Shown here in pieces: positions 18,461 to 28,401 of a DNA stretch of 64,000 nucleotides (within the stretch, counting starts at the first letter, position 1; each line of letters begins with the position of its first letter). A model generated the notes under the pieces. The model was not told the DNA's origin and did not search any database. It saw only the letters and a program-made list of their open reading frames with translations. Both the position numbers and the translations under genes were made by a program. Source of the stretch: an uncultured Roseobacter sp. (GTDB taxonomy: Bacteria > Pseudomonadota > Alphaproteobacteria > Rhodobacterales > Rhodobacteraceae); the NCBI RefSeq assembly GCF_947493125.1, contig NZ_CANLQB010000004.1:248001-312000 (forward strand), written 5' to 3'.

Positions 18461-18910
18461 ATGCCCACTCACGCCGAAACTCGAACGCTGCCCTACAGCG
18501 CCCAACAAATGTACGACCTCGTGGCCGATGTGGACAGCTACCCGAAGTTTCTGCCATGGTGTTCGGCGGCCCGCGTTAAATCAACAACGCCACACGGAAA
18601 AACCGAGGTCATGGAAGCGGATCTGATCATTAGCTTCAAAGTGTTTCGCGAACGGTTCACCAGCCGGGTTGTTCTGATGCCCGAAGACAAGAAGATCGAT
18701 ACAGAGTATCTCGACGGGCCGTTTCGATACATGAAGTCAAATTGGGGCTTTCGTGATGTTGAGGGTGGCTGCGAGGTAAGTTTCTTCGTCGATTTCGCGT
18801 TTCGAAACATGATCCTGCAGCGCCTGATCGGCGTCGTTTTCAACGATGCGATGCTGCGGATCGTTCGCGCGTTCGAAAGTCGCGCTAAAGAGCTCTATGG
18901 CGCGCCCTAG
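18461..18910 (+). CDS. Coq10/RatA-like START-domain (polyketide cyclase) protein
   Basis: At 149 residues this is a single lipid-binding START-like domain of the COQ10/RatA family (YSAQQMYDLVADVDSYPKFL near the start is the signature; SFFVDFAFRNMILQRLIG near the end). Eukaryotic COQ10 binds ubiquinone; E. coli RatA has been described as affecting ribosome association. A quinone-binding role is the likelier one in alphaproteobacteria, but this is inference. It converges on the cinA-type gene with 16 bases between stops. Confidence 0.88.
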   Translation: MPTHAETRTLPYSAQQMYDLVADVDSYPKFLPWCSAARVKSTTPHGKTEVMEADLIISFKVFRERFTSRVVLMPEDKKIDTEYLDGPFRYMKSNWGFRDVEGGCEVSFFVDFAFRNMILQRLIGVVFNDAMLRIVRAFESRAKELYGAP

Positions 18911-18926
18911 GCGCGGACGTCGACCC

Positions 18927-19391
18927 TCAGAGATGATCTATCAACAATCGCAACGCATGATCCCGTGCCGCGGCACGGACTTGCGCGCGTCCCAACGCGC
19001 CAAATTCAACCGTTTGCGTCGCCAGGCTTCTTTCAGTGCAGATACAGAAACACACCCGCCCTTCCGGTTTGTGCTCGGATCCTCCTGGCCCGGCGATCCC
19101 GGTCACCGACACCGCAATCTGCGCACGCGATTTCTCAAGCGCACCTCTCGCCATCTCCGCAGCAACCTCTTCGGAAACGGCGCCATGCGCGTCCACGCTT
19201 GATGGTGAGACGCCCAGCATATCGACCTTGGCCTCGTTGGAGTAGGTGACGAAGCCTCGCTCGAACGCCGCGGAAGACCCGGCGATGTCTGTCAGCGCCG
19301 CCGTGATCATGCCACCGGTGCAACTCTCCGCCGCCGTGACCGTCTTTTTCGAGCATTTCGCTTTTTCGATAACCTCCGCTGCGAGGCTCAT
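18927..19391 (-). CDS. pncC: CinA C-terminal domain protein, nicotinamide-nucleotide amidase
   Basis: This 154-residue protein is the stand-alone CinA C-terminal domain, known in other bacteria (PncC) to deamidate NMN in pyridine-nucleotide recycling. The motifs TAAESCTGGMITAALTDIAG and AVSVTGIAGPGGSEHKPEGR are clear. The frame runs on upstream as shadow of pgpA; the ATG at 19391 overlaps the pgpA stop (ATGA), so it is the last gene of an ispD-ispF-pgpA-pncC operon. Confidence 0.92.
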   Translation of the reverse strand: MSLAAEVIEKAKCSKKTVTAAESCTGGMITAALTDIAGSSAAFERGFVTYSNEAKVDMLGVSPSSVDAHGAVSEEVAAEMARGALEKSRAQIAVSVTGIAGPGGSEHKPEGRVCFCICTERSLATQTVEFGALGRAQVRAAARDHALRLLIDHL

Positions 19392-19885
19392 TGCAGCACC
19401 CCGTGATAGAGCCAGGCAAGGGCAAGCACACCGATTGCGGCGAAGATGCCGGCAATCACATCGTCCAGCATCACTCCAAGGGCGTCCCCGCGGCGGTCTG
19501 CCCAGCCAACGGGGCCGGGTTTGAGTATGTCGAAGAGGCGGAACAGCAGAAAGGCGGCGATCCACCCAGGCCACATGGCCAGAACGTCGATACCACGGGA
19601 CCAGGCCGCATAGGACAGCGGCAGCAATGCGATCCATTGGCCGACAACCTCATCAACAACGACTTCGGACGGGTCACTCTCTGTGCTGTCCTTGGTCATG
19701 ACAGCGGTGGCCCACCAGCCTTTGGCAAAGGCTGCGATGATGGCCATCAACAGGAGTGGAAGTCCGCCAAGCAAATGCAGAAGCCATGCCCAGGGCAAGG
19801 CAACAAGAGAGCCCCATGTGCCGGGCGCTGGACGAATATATCCGATGCCCAAAACCGTACCGATCAGACGCGCGATGCCCGTCAT
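19388..19885 (-). CDS. pgpA: phosphatidylglycerophosphatase A
   Basis: PgpA removes a phosphate from phosphatidylglycerol phosphate in membrane lipid synthesis. The protein of 165 residues has the family opening [19 protein letters not shown], the acidic [16 protein letters not shown] segment and the [14 protein letters not shown] motif, with about four membrane-spanning stretches. The ATG at 19885 overlaps the ispF stop (ATGA); a start at 19915 inside ispF is less likely. It sits between ispF and pncC. Confidence 0.94.
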   Translation of the reverse strand: MTGIARLIGTVLGIGYIRPAPGTWGSLVALPWAWLLHLLGGLPLLLMAIIAAFAKGWWATAVMTKDSTESDPSEVVVDEVVGQWIALLPLSYAAWSRGIDVLAMWPGWIAAFLLFRLFDILKPGPVGWADRRGDALGVMLDDVIAGIFAAIGVLALAWLYHGVLQ

Positions 19886-20361
19886 GGCTTGAGCAGCGCC
19901 GTTGTGGCGAGGCAAGCAATCCCTTCGCCCCGACCGGTGAAGCCCAGCCGCTCGGATGTGGTGGCCTTAACCGAAATTCGGTCTTTCGCGAGGTTGGTGA
20001 TCATCCCAATCTGATCGCGCATATTGTCCGCGTGCGGCTCAATTTTGGGCTGTTCGCAGATAATGGTGCAGTCAATATTTGAGATTTCGAAACCCATATA
20101 CGCGGCCAGATCGACCGCATGACGGAGGAAGACATCGCTGGCAGCACCCTTCCATTCCGGATCGCTGGGAGGGAAGTGCCGTCCGATATCTCCCTGCGCC
20201 AATGCGCCATAGATCGCGTCGGTAATGGCATGCAGCGCCACGTCGGCGTCGGAATGTCCGACCAGACCATGGGTGTGCGGCACTTCAATGCCGGCCAGAA
20301 CAACGCAGTCGCCGGGCCCGAAGGCATGCACGTCAAATCCGTTACCCAGTCTGATGTCCAT
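19882..20361 (-). CDS. ispF: 2-C-methyl-D-erythritol 2,4-cyclodiphosphate synthase
   Basis: IspF forms the cyclic diphosphate in the MEP isoprenoid pathway. The N-terminal metal-binding motif GNGFDVHAF, the [20 protein letters not shown] stretch and the C-terminal [14 protein letters not shown] are standard; length 159. It is a separate gene here, not fused to ispD as in some alphaproteobacteria, but its start overlaps the ispD 3' end by 20 bases, so the two are coupled. Confidence 0.97.
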   Translation of the reverse strand: MDIRLGNGFDVHAFGPGDCVVLAGIEVPHTHGLVGHSDADVALHAITDAIYGALAQGDIGRHFPPSDPEWKGAASDVFLRHAVDLAAYMGFEISNIDCTIICEQPKIEPHADNMRDQIGMITNLAKDRISVKATTSERLGFTGRGEGIACLATTALLKP

Positions 20362-21016
20362 GTCGCTCTCTCAAAATGCGTTCCGCCCGTTCGAAGTCCT
20401 CAGGCATGGTGATTTTCAGATTGTCGTCGCTCCCGGGAGTGATCGCAACCGACAAACCTGCGCGGCACGCCAGTTCCACATCATCCGCCGCGCCTTCAGG
20501 GTAGGCTCGATGTGCTTCAAGAATACGTTTGAGATCAAAACCCTGGGGCGTCTGCGCCCGATAAAGCCCGTCCCGCGGGACGAAGCCGGCGACGTGGTCG
20601 TCTTTACCGCGCCACAACGCGTCGACAACGGGCACAGCCGGAGCTGCAGCAGATGCGGTCTCCAGTGCCGCAATCACACCATCAATGACCGCCGGAGAGA
20701 CGCAGGGGCGCGCCGCATCGTGGATCAAGACGTGATCGGCATCACCCTCCACCACCTCAAGCCCCGCCCGGACCGATGCGCTGCGCGTGCTGCCGCCAGC
20801 TACTACATCCGCAACCGGTTCACTTGGCCAGAGGCTCGAGGAGATATCATCGGGATGCAGGACCAGCACAAGACGATCCACCCGCGGGTGGTCTGCAAAA
20901 GCGCGGAGGGCGAAGTAAGCACTGGTTTGTCCCGCCAAAGGCTGCCACTGCTTCGGTCGATCTCCGCCCGCACGTACGCCTCGGCCGGCGGCTACAATGA
21001 CTGCCGCAATTGTCAT
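20342..21016 (-). CDS. ispD: 2-C-methyl-D-erythritol 4-phosphate cytidylyltransferase
   Basis: IspD couples CTP to methylerythritol phosphate in the MEP pathway. The nucleotidyltransferase signature [21 protein letters not shown] lies at the N terminus, and [17 protein letters not shown] and [17 protein letters not shown] follow. The length is 224 residues from the ATG at 21016; an upstream in-frame start at 21043 would add nine polar residues. It is first in the ispD-ispF-pgpA-pncC operon and divergent from dusB. Confidence 0.96.
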   Translation of the reverse strand: MTIAAVIVAAGRGVRAGGDRPKQWQPLAGQTSAYFALRAFADHPRVDRLVLVLHPDDISSSLWPSEPVADVVAGGSTRSASVRAGLEVVEGDADHVLIHDAARPCVSPAVIDGVIAALETASAAAPAVPVVDALWRGKDDHVAGFVPRDGLYRAQTPQGFDLKRILEAHRAYPEGAADDVELACRAGLSVAITPGSDDNLKITMPEDFERAERILRERHGHQTG

Positions 21017-21197
21017 GTCGCTATCGCTGTCCTCATCATGCACTGTCTATGGGTTTGGCGACGCACAGGCAATCAACCTTCCTATCTGCCTAAAAAATAA
21101 GCATCCGATCTGTGGTACAAGAGCGAGAGACCTTTGGAATATTGAGAGAATACCGCTCAATTGGTACATGATTTTGCGATGCCCAAGGATTAAGCAT

Positions 21198-22181
21198 TTG
21201 ACCTCGACCACATTCCCCTTCGATTTGAGCCCGCCGGTGCTTCTGGCACCGATGGCGGGCATAACGGATTTGCCGTTTCGCACAGTGGTTGCATCCTTCG
21301 GTGCTGGGTTGGTGGTATCCGAGATGGTGGCCAGCCACGACATGCTGAATGCCCGACCCGGAAGCCGGGAAAAGGCCGAGCTCGGCCTCGGGCACGTCGG
21401 CACTGCGGTGCAGCTTGCAGGACGCGAAGCGGCCCCTATGGCCGAAGCTGCACGGATGGTCGAAGGGCAGGGCGCACAGGTCATAGACATCAACATGGGC
21501 TGCCCGGCGAAGAAAGTGACACAGGGGTACTCAGGTTCGGCCTTGATGCGGACACCGGATCACGCCCTCACATTGATCGAAGCTGTCGTCAATGCCGTAC
21601 GTATTCCGGTCACCCTGAAGACCAGGTTGGGCTGGGACGATCACATGCGCAATGCGCCGGAAATAGCGCGGCGCGCCGAAGCTGCCGGCATTCAACTGAT
21701 CACGATACATGGGCGGACGCGGTGTCAGTTCTACAAGGGATCGGCGGATTGGGCCGCGATCCGCGAGGTCAAAAAATCCGTGGATATTCCCGTGATCGCG
21801 AATGGCGACATCGTCGATGCAAGCTCCGCGCGGCAGGCGCTTAGGGCTTCTTCGGCAGACGGGCTGATGGTTGGGCGGGGCGCACGCGGGAAGCCTTGGG
21901 TTCTTGCGCAGATCGCGCATGACCTCTTTCAGACCCCCAAGCCCGATGTTCCGAACGGCCGCGCATTCGCGGATATGGTTGCGGCCCATTACGAGGCGAT
22001 GATCCGATTCTATGGAGACGAACTGGGGCTGCGTGTCGCTCGGAAGCATCTGGGCTGGTATATGGACAGATGCAATACCCCTGAGCCGCTGCGACGTGCT
22101 GTTCTGACAGCAGCAGAGGTCAAGACGACGCTGGGGTTGATCCCGCAGGCTTGTCACGCAGATGACCTGGTGGCCGCATGA
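21198..22181 (+). CDS. dusB: tRNA-dihydrouridine synthase (NifR3/DusB)
   Basis: The FMN enzyme reduces uridine in tRNA D-loops. The motif VLLAPMAGITDLPFRTVV, the catalytic-Cys region DINMGCPAKKVTQG and the later TIHGRTRCQFYKGSADW are typical, and 327 residues is normal. I place the start at TTG 21198 because AAGGAT lies seven bases before it and the product then starts MTSTTFPFDLSPPV as in relatives; ATG 21168 is the alternative. In Rhodobacter capsulatus the homologue nifR3 is the first gene of the nifR3-ntrB-ntrC operon, and the same order is seen here; its stop overlaps ntrB (ATGA). Confidence 0.93.
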   Translation: MTSTTFPFDLSPPVLLAPMAGITDLPFRTVVASFGAGLVVSEMVASHDMLNARPGSREKAELGLGHVGTAVQLAGREAAPMAEAARMVEGQGAQVIDINMGCPAKKVTQGYSGSALMRTPDHALTLIEAVVNAVRIPVTLKTRLGWDDHMRNAPEIARRAEAAGIQLITIHGRTRCQFYKGSADWAAIREVKKSVDIPVIANGDIVDASSARQALRASSADGLMVGRGARGKPWVLAQIAHDLFQTPKPDVPNGRAFADMVAAHYEAMIRFYGDELGLRVARKHLGWYMDRCNTPEPLRRAVLTAAEVKTTLGLIPQACHADDLVAA

Positions 22182-23251
22182 CATCTGATCGTGCCATCTG
22201 GGCCAGCCTGCCGGTGCCGACACTGATTATCGGGCCGGACGATCGGATCGTAGAGATCAACTCGGCCGCGGAAGGGTTTCTCAACGTTTCATCGAAATCC
22301 GTGCGTGAGATACCGGTCTGGGATCAGATTGCGGTCAACGACCCCTTGGAAGCCGCGTTCGAGCGGGCCCGGAACAGCGGCACGCCCCTGTTCGTCAATG
22401 ATGTCGATGTGGGCAGCGGCGAACGTGCGCCCATGCAATCCGATCTTCAGGTGGCGCCCCTGGTTGGACATCCCGGGCACATGATCCTGATGATCTCACC
22501 GCGCGAACTGGCAGGCCGGATGACGCAGAACCATTCTGTGAAATCTGCGGCAAAGTCTGCGATTGGTATGGCGGAGATGCTGGCGCATGAGATCAAAAAC
22601 CCCTTGGCCGGCATCACGGGCGCGGCACAGCTTCTCAGCATGAACCTCAAGACAGAAGATCTTGAATTAACTGATCTTATTGTCGAGGAGAGCAGACGAA
22701 TTGTGAAGCTTCTGGGGCAGGTGGAGCAATTCGGCAATTTGTCCGTACCGGATTTCCAGCCTGTGAATGTGCACGACGTGTTGGATCGTGCCCGGCGGTC
22801 TGCGCTGCTCGGGTTCGGCGCGCATATGAAGATCGTCGAGGACTATGACCCATCGCTGCCGTTGGCCTATGGAGACCCTGATCAACTTTTGCAGGTTGTT
22901 CTCAACCTGCTGAAGAATGCGGCGGAAGCGGCGGGTAAGGTAAAGGGAACGATCCGGCTGCACAGCTATTACGAGCATTCCTTTCGATTGCGCCGCGCAG
23001 ATGGGTCCGGACAATCACTGCCCCTGCAGATTGAAATCATTGACGATGGACCAGGGCTGCCGGAAGCGATCAAGGGCGATGTGTTTGACCCCTTTGTCTC
23101 CGGCCGGGAAAACGGGACCGGGCTGGGACTGGCTCTGGTCAGCAAGATCATTTCAGACCATGGCGGTTGGATTTCGGTGACCTCAGTTCCCGGAAAGACC
23201 GTGTTTCGTATCTCACTGCCGCGCGCGCCCAAAACCGCGCAGCAGTCATAA
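22178..23251 (+). CDS. ntrB: nitrogen regulation sensor kinase NtrB (NR II)
   Basis: NtrB phosphorylates NtrC when nitrogen is scarce; PII protein controls the switch. The 357-residue protein has a PAS-like N-terminal sensor (residues 10-110), a HisKA domain with His137 in MLAHEIKNPLAGITGAAQLL, and a HATPase domain with LLKNAAEAAG (N box), DDGPGLPEA (G1) and GTGLGLALV (G2). No membrane segments, so cytosolic. The start overlaps the dusB stop by four bases, and ntrC follows after 16 bases. Confidence 0.96.
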   Translation: MTSDRAIWASLPVPTLIIGPDDRIVEINSAAEGFLNVSSKSVREIPVWDQIAVNDPLEAAFERARNSGTPLFVNDVDVGSGERAPMQSDLQVAPLVGHPGHMILMISPRELAGRMTQNHSVKSAAKSAIGMAEMLAHEIKNPLAGITGAAQLLSMNLKTEDLELTDLIVEESRRIVKLLGQVEQFGNLSVPDFQPVNVHDVLDRARRSALLGFGAHMKIVEDYDPSLPLAYGDPDQLLQVVLNLLKNAAEAAGKVKGTIRLHSYYEHSFRLRRADGSGQSLPLQIEIIDDGPGLPEAIKGDVFDPFVSGRENGTGLGLALVSKIISDHGGWISVTSVPGKTVFRISLPRAPKTAQQS

Positions 23252-23267
23252 AGAGGAGAGCTGACCG

Positions 23268-24632
23268 ATGGACGGCACAATACTTGTTGCTGATGACGAC
23301 AGAACGATCCGCACCGTTTTGACACAGGCTCTGACGCGAGCAGGGTGCAAGGTGCACGCGACATCCAGCCTCACCACACTGATGCGCTGGGTTGCGGAAG
23401 GCAAAGGTGATGTTGTGATTTCCGACGTCATGATGCCGGATGGCAACGGCCTCGAGATGCTGCCAAAGATCGCCGAAGACCGGCCCGGTCTGCCCGTCAT
23501 CGTGATCTCCGCTCAAAACACCATCATGACGGCGATCAAGGCGGCCGAGGCAGAGGCCTATGACTACTTACCCAAACCATTTGACCTTCCGGATCTGATG
23601 AAACGTACGGCACGGGCACTTGAGACACGCCCCCAGAACAGGCGCGTGACCGAAGACGCGGAGGCACGGCCGGACGATTTGCCACTGGTCGGGCGGACTG
23701 CGGTGATGCAGTCCCTCTACAGGGTCGTCGCGCGAGTGATGAACACAGATCTGCCGGTCTTGATCTGGGGCGAGTCCGGCACGGGGAAGTCTCTGATCGC
23801 GCGCGCCATTCATGACTTCTCTGACCGCCGGAACCTACCGTTTATCACGGCGTCATCTGAGGATCTGCAGGATCTGGAGGGGCCGGCACGTCTGCTTGCA
23901 CGGGTGAAGGGCGGCACACTGCTGGTGGAGGAGGTGTCCGACCTGCCGGCAGAGTTGCAGGCACGGCTCGTGCATATGATGGACACGCCCGGAGAGTATG
24001 CGCCACGGTTTCTTGCGACGAGCCAGACCGACCTCAACTCCGACATGGAAGCGGGTCAGATGCGAAAGGACCTCTACTATCGCCTGAGCGGTGCGACGCT
24101 CAGCGTTCCGGCCTTACGCGAAAGGGTCGACGATATTCCGATCCTGGCAGCACATTTTCTCGCCAAGGCCGAAGCCGCAGGTGCCGCGCCGCGTGAACTG
24201 TCTCGCGAGGCCAGCGACATTTTCCGAAACTACTCCTGGCCCGGAAATGTGCGACAGTTGGAAAACGCGATCCGACGGCTCGGTCTGACGAGCCGCGCCG
24301 CCGAGATTGCCGCCAGTGAGGTCGAACAGGTGTTGGGCGCTCAGCCGGACCTCGAACCTATGCGGGCTGCCGGCAATACCGAGAAACTCGGCGCCTCCGT
24401 AGAACGCCATCTGCGTCGCTACTTCGATCTGCACGGTAACATGTTGCCGCCCGCCGGCCTCTATGCGCGGATATTGCGCGAGGTTGAAGCGCCGCTGATC
24501 GAGATTTCGCTGGAAGCGACCGGCGGAAACCAGGCAAAATGCGCCGATTTGCTCGGGATCAATCGCAATACCTTGAGAAAGAAGATTACCGACCTCGATA
24601 TTGAGGTGACACGGCGCCGCAAATTGATGTAA
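23268..24632 (+). CDS. ntrC: nitrogen response regulator NtrC (NR I), GAFTGA-less
   Basis: The 454-residue protein has a receiver domain with Asp53 ([13 protein letters not shown]), an AAA+ domain with Walker [17 protein letters not shown] and Walker [14 protein letters not shown], and a C-terminal Fis-type HTH ([20 protein letters not shown]). The region between Walker A and B is short and has no GAFTGA loop, which sigma54 activators need to contact sigma54. Rhodobacter capsulatus NtrC also lacks it and works with the sigma70 holoenzyme, so the same is expected here. It would control nitrogen-assimilation genes. The start ATG follows AAGAGGAGAG. Confidence 0.96.
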   Translation: MDGTILVADDDRTIRTVLTQALTRAGCKVHATSSLTTLMRWVAEGKGDVVISDVMMPDGNGLEMLPKIAEDRPGLPVIVISAQNTIMTAIKAAEAEAYDYLPKPFDLPDLMKRTARALETRPQNRRVTEDAEARPDDLPLVGRTAVMQSLYRVVARVMNTDLPVLIWGESGTGKSLIARAIHDFSDRRNLPFITASSEDLQDLEGPARLLARVKGGTLLVEEVSDLPAELQARLVHMMDTPGEYAPRFLATSQTDLNSDMEAGQMRKDLYYRLSGATLSVPALRERVDDIPILAAHFLAKAEAAGAAPRELSREASDIFRNYSWPGNVRQLENAIRRLGLTSRAAEIAASEVEQVLGAQPDLEPMRAAGNTEKLGASVERHLRRYFDLHGNMLPPAGLYARILREVEAPLIEISLEATGGNQAKCADLLGINRNTLRKKITDLDIEVTRRRKLM

Positions 24633-24734
24633 AACCGCCACACAAAGCGTGGCCATTGGGGGACACCCCTGATCAGGACCACAAGATAAGGCGGTACGGC
24701 GCTCTTTGCGCCACATCATGAGTGAGGGCATCGG

Positions 24735-26981
24735 GTGAACCCCCGTGTAGAAAGGTCACTTTGGCTTCGGCTCGGGCGTCTGCGCCGCATGCGGCGGATG
24801 CGCAACTTCGCGACCTTGGGACTTGTGGTCTTGGGCCCTGTCTTGGCGCTGTGTACTTACTTGGTTCTCGGCCCCTTTGGTCAGACCGGCAACACGCTGG
24901 GCCTGCGTCTGATCCTGCTCGCCGATCTTGTTTATATCCTTGTGCTGGCCGCGCTGGTTCTGGCCCAAGTCGGGCGATTGATCGCGGCGCGAAGAGCAAA
25001 ATCTGCAGGATCGCGATTACACTTGCGATTGACCGGGGTGTTCGCTCTCCTGGCGCTGATCCCGACTGTGACGGTCGCGATCTTTGCGGGACTCACTGTG
25101 AATGTAGGCCTCGAAGGGTGGTTTTCCGACCGCGTACGAGAGGTGGTCGGCAGCTCGCTCGCAGCGGCACAAGCGTATGAAGAAGAGCAGCGGATTGATC
25201 TTGCCGAAGATGCGCTGGCCCTCGCGCGCAGCCTGGATGCCGCGCGGCGGTCGGGCACCAATGTCTCGGACAGTGAACTGCTTGGCGAACGGCAGCGTCA
25301 AATTCAGCGCGGGCTGCGCGAGGCATACCTGATAGACGGAACGCGGGAAATTCGAGCGCGAGGAGACAGATCGTATCTGTTTGATTTTGAACCGCCGTCT
25401 GAAACGGAAATGCAGCAGGCGGACGAACAGGACGTTGTTGTCATAGAAGATTGGGATAACAACGAGTTCCGTGCGCTGGTGCGGCTGTCTGCTTTCGTTG
25501 ACAGGTTTCTGTACATCAGCCGCGAGGTCGACGGCGAAATCCTGTCGCTTCTCGACGAAACCAAGGAAACCGTGCTGTTCTACGAGCAGCTCGAAAGCGA
25601 GCGCGGTCGCCTGTTGTTCGACTTCGGACTGCTTTACCTCGCTTTCGCGCTGATCCTGATCCTGGCGGCGATTTGGCTAGGGTTGTGGTTTGCAGAACGG
25701 CTTTCGGTGCCCGTTGGCCGCCTGACGGGCGCAGCCCAGCAGGTTGGCGCAGGAGATCTGGATGTGCAGGTTCGTGAGGATGAGGGCGATGACGAGATCG
25801 CCATGCTCGGGCGGTACTTCAATCAGATGACGCGCCAGTTGAAAGCGCAGCGCGAGACGCTCATAGAGAACACCGAGCAGATCGAACGACGCCGCCGCTT
25901 GTTCGACTCCGTTTTGAGCTCGGTCACATCAGGTGTTGTCGGCCTCGACCCGCGTGGCCGGGTGACCTTCGTCAACCCAGCGGCGGAACGGCTGCTGGAC
26001 TGGCAGGGAGGGCAGGAGTTTCTAGCGCTGAAAGTGGTCGTGCCGGAGTTCGGGCCGATGTTCGAGACGGTCGTCAAATCCCGCAATGAGATGGCGCAGG
26101 GTGAGGTGAAGGTTTCGCGCCAAGGTCGGCAGGAAAACCTTCTGGTCCGGATGGCGACGCGGCGGTCACAAGACGGCACCCTGGAAGGTTATGTGGTCTC
26201 TTTTGACGATGTGACGGATTTGGTGAGCGCGCAGCGGATGGCGGCCTGGGGCGATGTGGCCCGCCGGATCGCGCATGAGATCAAGAATCCCCTGACGCCG
26301 ATCCAGCTTTCCGCTGAACGGATAAAGCGAAAGTTCTCCCCCAGGGTGGGGGATGACAGCGAGGCACTGGACCAGATGACCGATGTCATTGTGCGCCAGA
26401 CCACGGACCTGCGCCGCATCGTAGACGAATTTTCGAAATTCGCTCGGATGCCCGAACCGGAACGCACAGCTATCGACCTGAACTCGGTGGTCCGTGATGC
26501 GGTATTGCTGCAACAGACAGGTCAGCCGGACGTCCAAATCGAGATCGATCTGCCGGATCGTGTCGTGACGGCGGACTTGGATGCGACAATGATCAGCCAA
26601 GCCTTGACGAATCTGATCAAGAATGCCGGGGAAGCTATTGAAACTTTGTCCAAAAAGGGCACACCCGAAGGCTACGTACCGCAAATACATGTGACGCTGG
26701 AAGCCGACGAGACCCAGGCGACGATTTTGATCTCGGACAATGGTATTGGCCTTCCAGAAGACCGGGCGCGCCTCTTCGAACCCTATGTTACCACGCGAAG
26801 CGAAGGCACGGGGCTCGGGCTGCCCATCGTCAAGAAAATCATTGAGGAACATGGCGGAAGCCTGTCTCTCGAAGATGCGCCGATCTTCAACGGCCAAGAC
26901 CATTTCGGCGCCATGGCGGTCATCACGCTGCCATGCAAGGCGGGCGCCGTGACGTTATCCCCTGAGCAGGAAGGATTATGA
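24735..26981 (+). CDS. ntrY: nitrogen regulation sensor kinase NtrY
   Basis: NtrY is a membrane-bound histidine kinase of 748 residues. It has two hydrophobic segments near the N terminus and one near residue 100, a periplasmic region, a further membrane segment around residues 297-318 (LLYLAFALILILAAIWLGLW), a HAMP linker, a PAS domain (about 380-490), the H box RIAHEIKNPLTPIQL with His near 514, and a HATPase domain (LIKNAGEAIE, SDNGIGLPEDRARLF, GTGLGLPIV). The start is GTG 24735 with GAGGG upstream; no ATG is available. It signals to NtrX, the next gene, three bases away. The stimulus is unsettled: nitrogen and redox have been reported in relatives. Confidence 0.95.
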   Translation: MNPRVERSLWLRLGRLRRMRRMRNFATLGLVVLGPVLALCTYLVLGPFGQTGNTLGLRLILLADLVYILVLAALVLAQVGRLIAARRAKSAGSRLHLRLTGVFALLALIPTVTVAIFAGLTVNVGLEGWFSDRVREVVGSSLAAAQAYEEEQRIDLAEDALALARSLDAARRSGTNVSDSELLGERQRQIQRGLREAYLIDGTREIRARGDRSYLFDFEPPSETEMQQADEQDVVVIEDWDNNEFRALVRLSAFVDRFLYISREVDGEILSLLDETKETVLFYEQLESERGRLLFDFGLLYLAFALILILAAIWLGLWFAERLSVPVGRLTGAAQQVGAGDLDVQVREDEGDDEIAMLGRYFNQMTRQLKAQRETLIENTEQIERRRRLFDSVLSSVTSGVVGLDPRGRVTFVNPAAERLLDWQGGQEFLALKVVVPEFGPMFETVVKSRNEMAQGEVKVSRQGRQENLLVRMATRRSQDGTLEGYVVSFDDVTDLVSAQRMAAWGDVARRIAHEIKNPLTPIQLSAERIKRKFSPRVGDDSEALDQMTDVIVRQTTDLRRIVDEFSKFARMPEPERTAIDLNSVVRDAVLLQQTGQPDVQIEIDLPDRVVTADLDATMISQALTNLIKNAGEAIETLSKKGTPEGYVPQIHVTLEADETQATILISDNGIGLPEDRARLFEPYVTTRSEGTGLGLPIVKKIIEEHGGSLSLEDAPIFNGQDHFGAMAVITLPCKAGAVTLSPEQEGL

Positions 26982-26984
26982 ACC

Positions 26985-28400
26985 ATGAGCGACATTCTTA
27001 TCGTAGATGACGAACGCGACATTCGCGAATTGATCTCCGATATCTTGCAGGACGAGGGGTTTGCGACCCGGCTGGCGGGCAACTCGGACGATGCGATGGC
27101 GGCGATCAACGCCGAAGCGCCAGCGCTGATCGTTCTCGATATCTGGCTGAAAGACAGCCGGATGGACGGGATCGATATTCTCAAGACGGTCAAGCGGGAT
27201 AATCCGGACGTCCCCGTTGTCATCATTTCCGGCCACGGGAATATTGAGATCGCTGTCGCTGCGATCAAGCAGGGTGCCTACGACTTCATTGAGAAGCCCT
27301 TCAACATCGATCAGCTGCTGGTCGTGATCCGACGGGCGATGGAAACCTCGCGTCTGCGTCGCGAAAATCAAAGCCTTCGCCGACGAGACGTCACGAAATC
27401 CGAGATGATCGGTCACTCGGCGGCCTTTCGGTCATTGGTCGGGCAACTCGACAAGGTGACGAGGTCAAACGGGCGCGTCATGCTCACCGGGCCCGCGGGA
27501 TGCGGCAAGGAAGTGGCGGCGCGGTACATCCATGCGAATTCAAACCGCGCCGCAGCGCCCTTTGTGACGGTGAACTGCGCAGGCGTCGCCCCGGAACGCA
27601 TGGAAGAGGTGCTTTTCGGCCGCGAGACGCCCGAACGTGGCGTTGAGCCCGGCCTCCTGGAGGAGGCGCATGGCGGCGTGATCTATTTCGATGAAGTTGC
27701 AGATATGCCGATCGGGACCCAGTCGAAGATCTTGCGTGTCCTGGTGGATCAGCAATTCCAGCGGGTGGGCGGCAATGACAAGGTCCGCGTGGACCTGAGG
27801 GTGATTTCCTCCACCAATCGCGATCTGCAACAGGCCATTCTCGCCGGAACCTTCCGGGAAGAATTGTACCACCGCCTGAATGTCGTGCCGATTGCTGTCC
27901 CGTCGCTGGAAGAGCGGCGTGAGGACATCCCCGCATTGGCCGAGCACTTCATCAGCGAGATGAATGCAACCCAAGGCCTGCCGCAACGCAGCTTGAGCGA
28001 CGATGCCGAAGCGTTGATGCAAACCATGGTCTGGCCGGGAAACGTGCGTCAACTCAAGAATCTGGTCGAGCGGGTGCTCATCCTCGGCGATGAAACGGGA
28101 CCCATCCAGGCACGTGAGCTTCCCGGCTCGGATGACAGCAGCGGTGATGAGAATCGCGTCGTTCTTTCAGGGGCACTGGCGACATTGGCCTTGCGGGAGG
28201 CTCGCGAGGCGTTTGAGCGAGAATATCTACTCACCCAAATCAATCGCTTTGGGGGCAACATCTCGCGAACGGCGACATTTGTGGGTATGGAACGGTCTGC
28301 GTTGCACCGAAAGTTGAAGTCACTGGGTGTTGTGACCTCCGCAAAGTCAGGCGCGCGGGTCGCGCATGTGGACGAAGTGGAGACGGACGCCGCGGAGTAG
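26985..28400 (+). CDS. ntrX: response regulator NtrX
   Basis: At 471 residues NtrX has a receiver domain (Asp52 in IVLDIWLKDSRMDG), an AAA+ domain and a C-terminal Fis-type HTH (FGGNISRTATFVGMERSALH). Walker A is changed to TGPAGCGKEVAARYIH, and where GAFTGA should stand the sequence is FGRETPERGVEPGLLEEAHG, so this protein also lacks the sigma54-contact loop. That absence is common in alphaproteobacterial NtrX. The start lies three bases after ntrY. It is the last gene of the ntr cluster and converges on the SnoaL-type gene one base away. Confidence 0.95.
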   Translation: MSDILIVDDERDIRELISDILQDEGFATRLAGNSDDAMAAINAEAPALIVLDIWLKDSRMDGIDILKTVKRDNPDVPVVIISGHGNIEIAVAAIKQGAYDFIEKPFNIDQLLVVIRRAMETSRLRRENQSLRRRDVTKSEMIGHSAAFRSLVGQLDKVTRSNGRVMLTGPAGCGKEVAARYIHANSNRAAAPFVTVNCAGVAPERMEEVLFGRETPERGVEPGLLEEAHGGVIYFDEVADMPIGTQSKILRVLVDQQFQRVGGNDKVRVDLRVISSTNRDLQQAILAGTFREELYHRLNVVPIAVPSLEERREDIPALAEHFISEMNATQGLPQRSLSDDAEALMQTMVWPGNVRQLKNLVERVLILGDETGPIQARELPGSDDSSGDENRVVLSGALATLALREAREAFEREYLLTQINRFGGNISRTATFVGMERSALHRKLKSLGVVTSAKSGARVAHVDEVETDAAE

Positions 28401-28401
28401 T

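Noticed and set aside
24693-24712. Short hairpin GGCGC-TCTTT-GCGCC before ntrY
   Set aside because: Five-bp stem with no T-run; could affect ntrY translation but is too weak to call.
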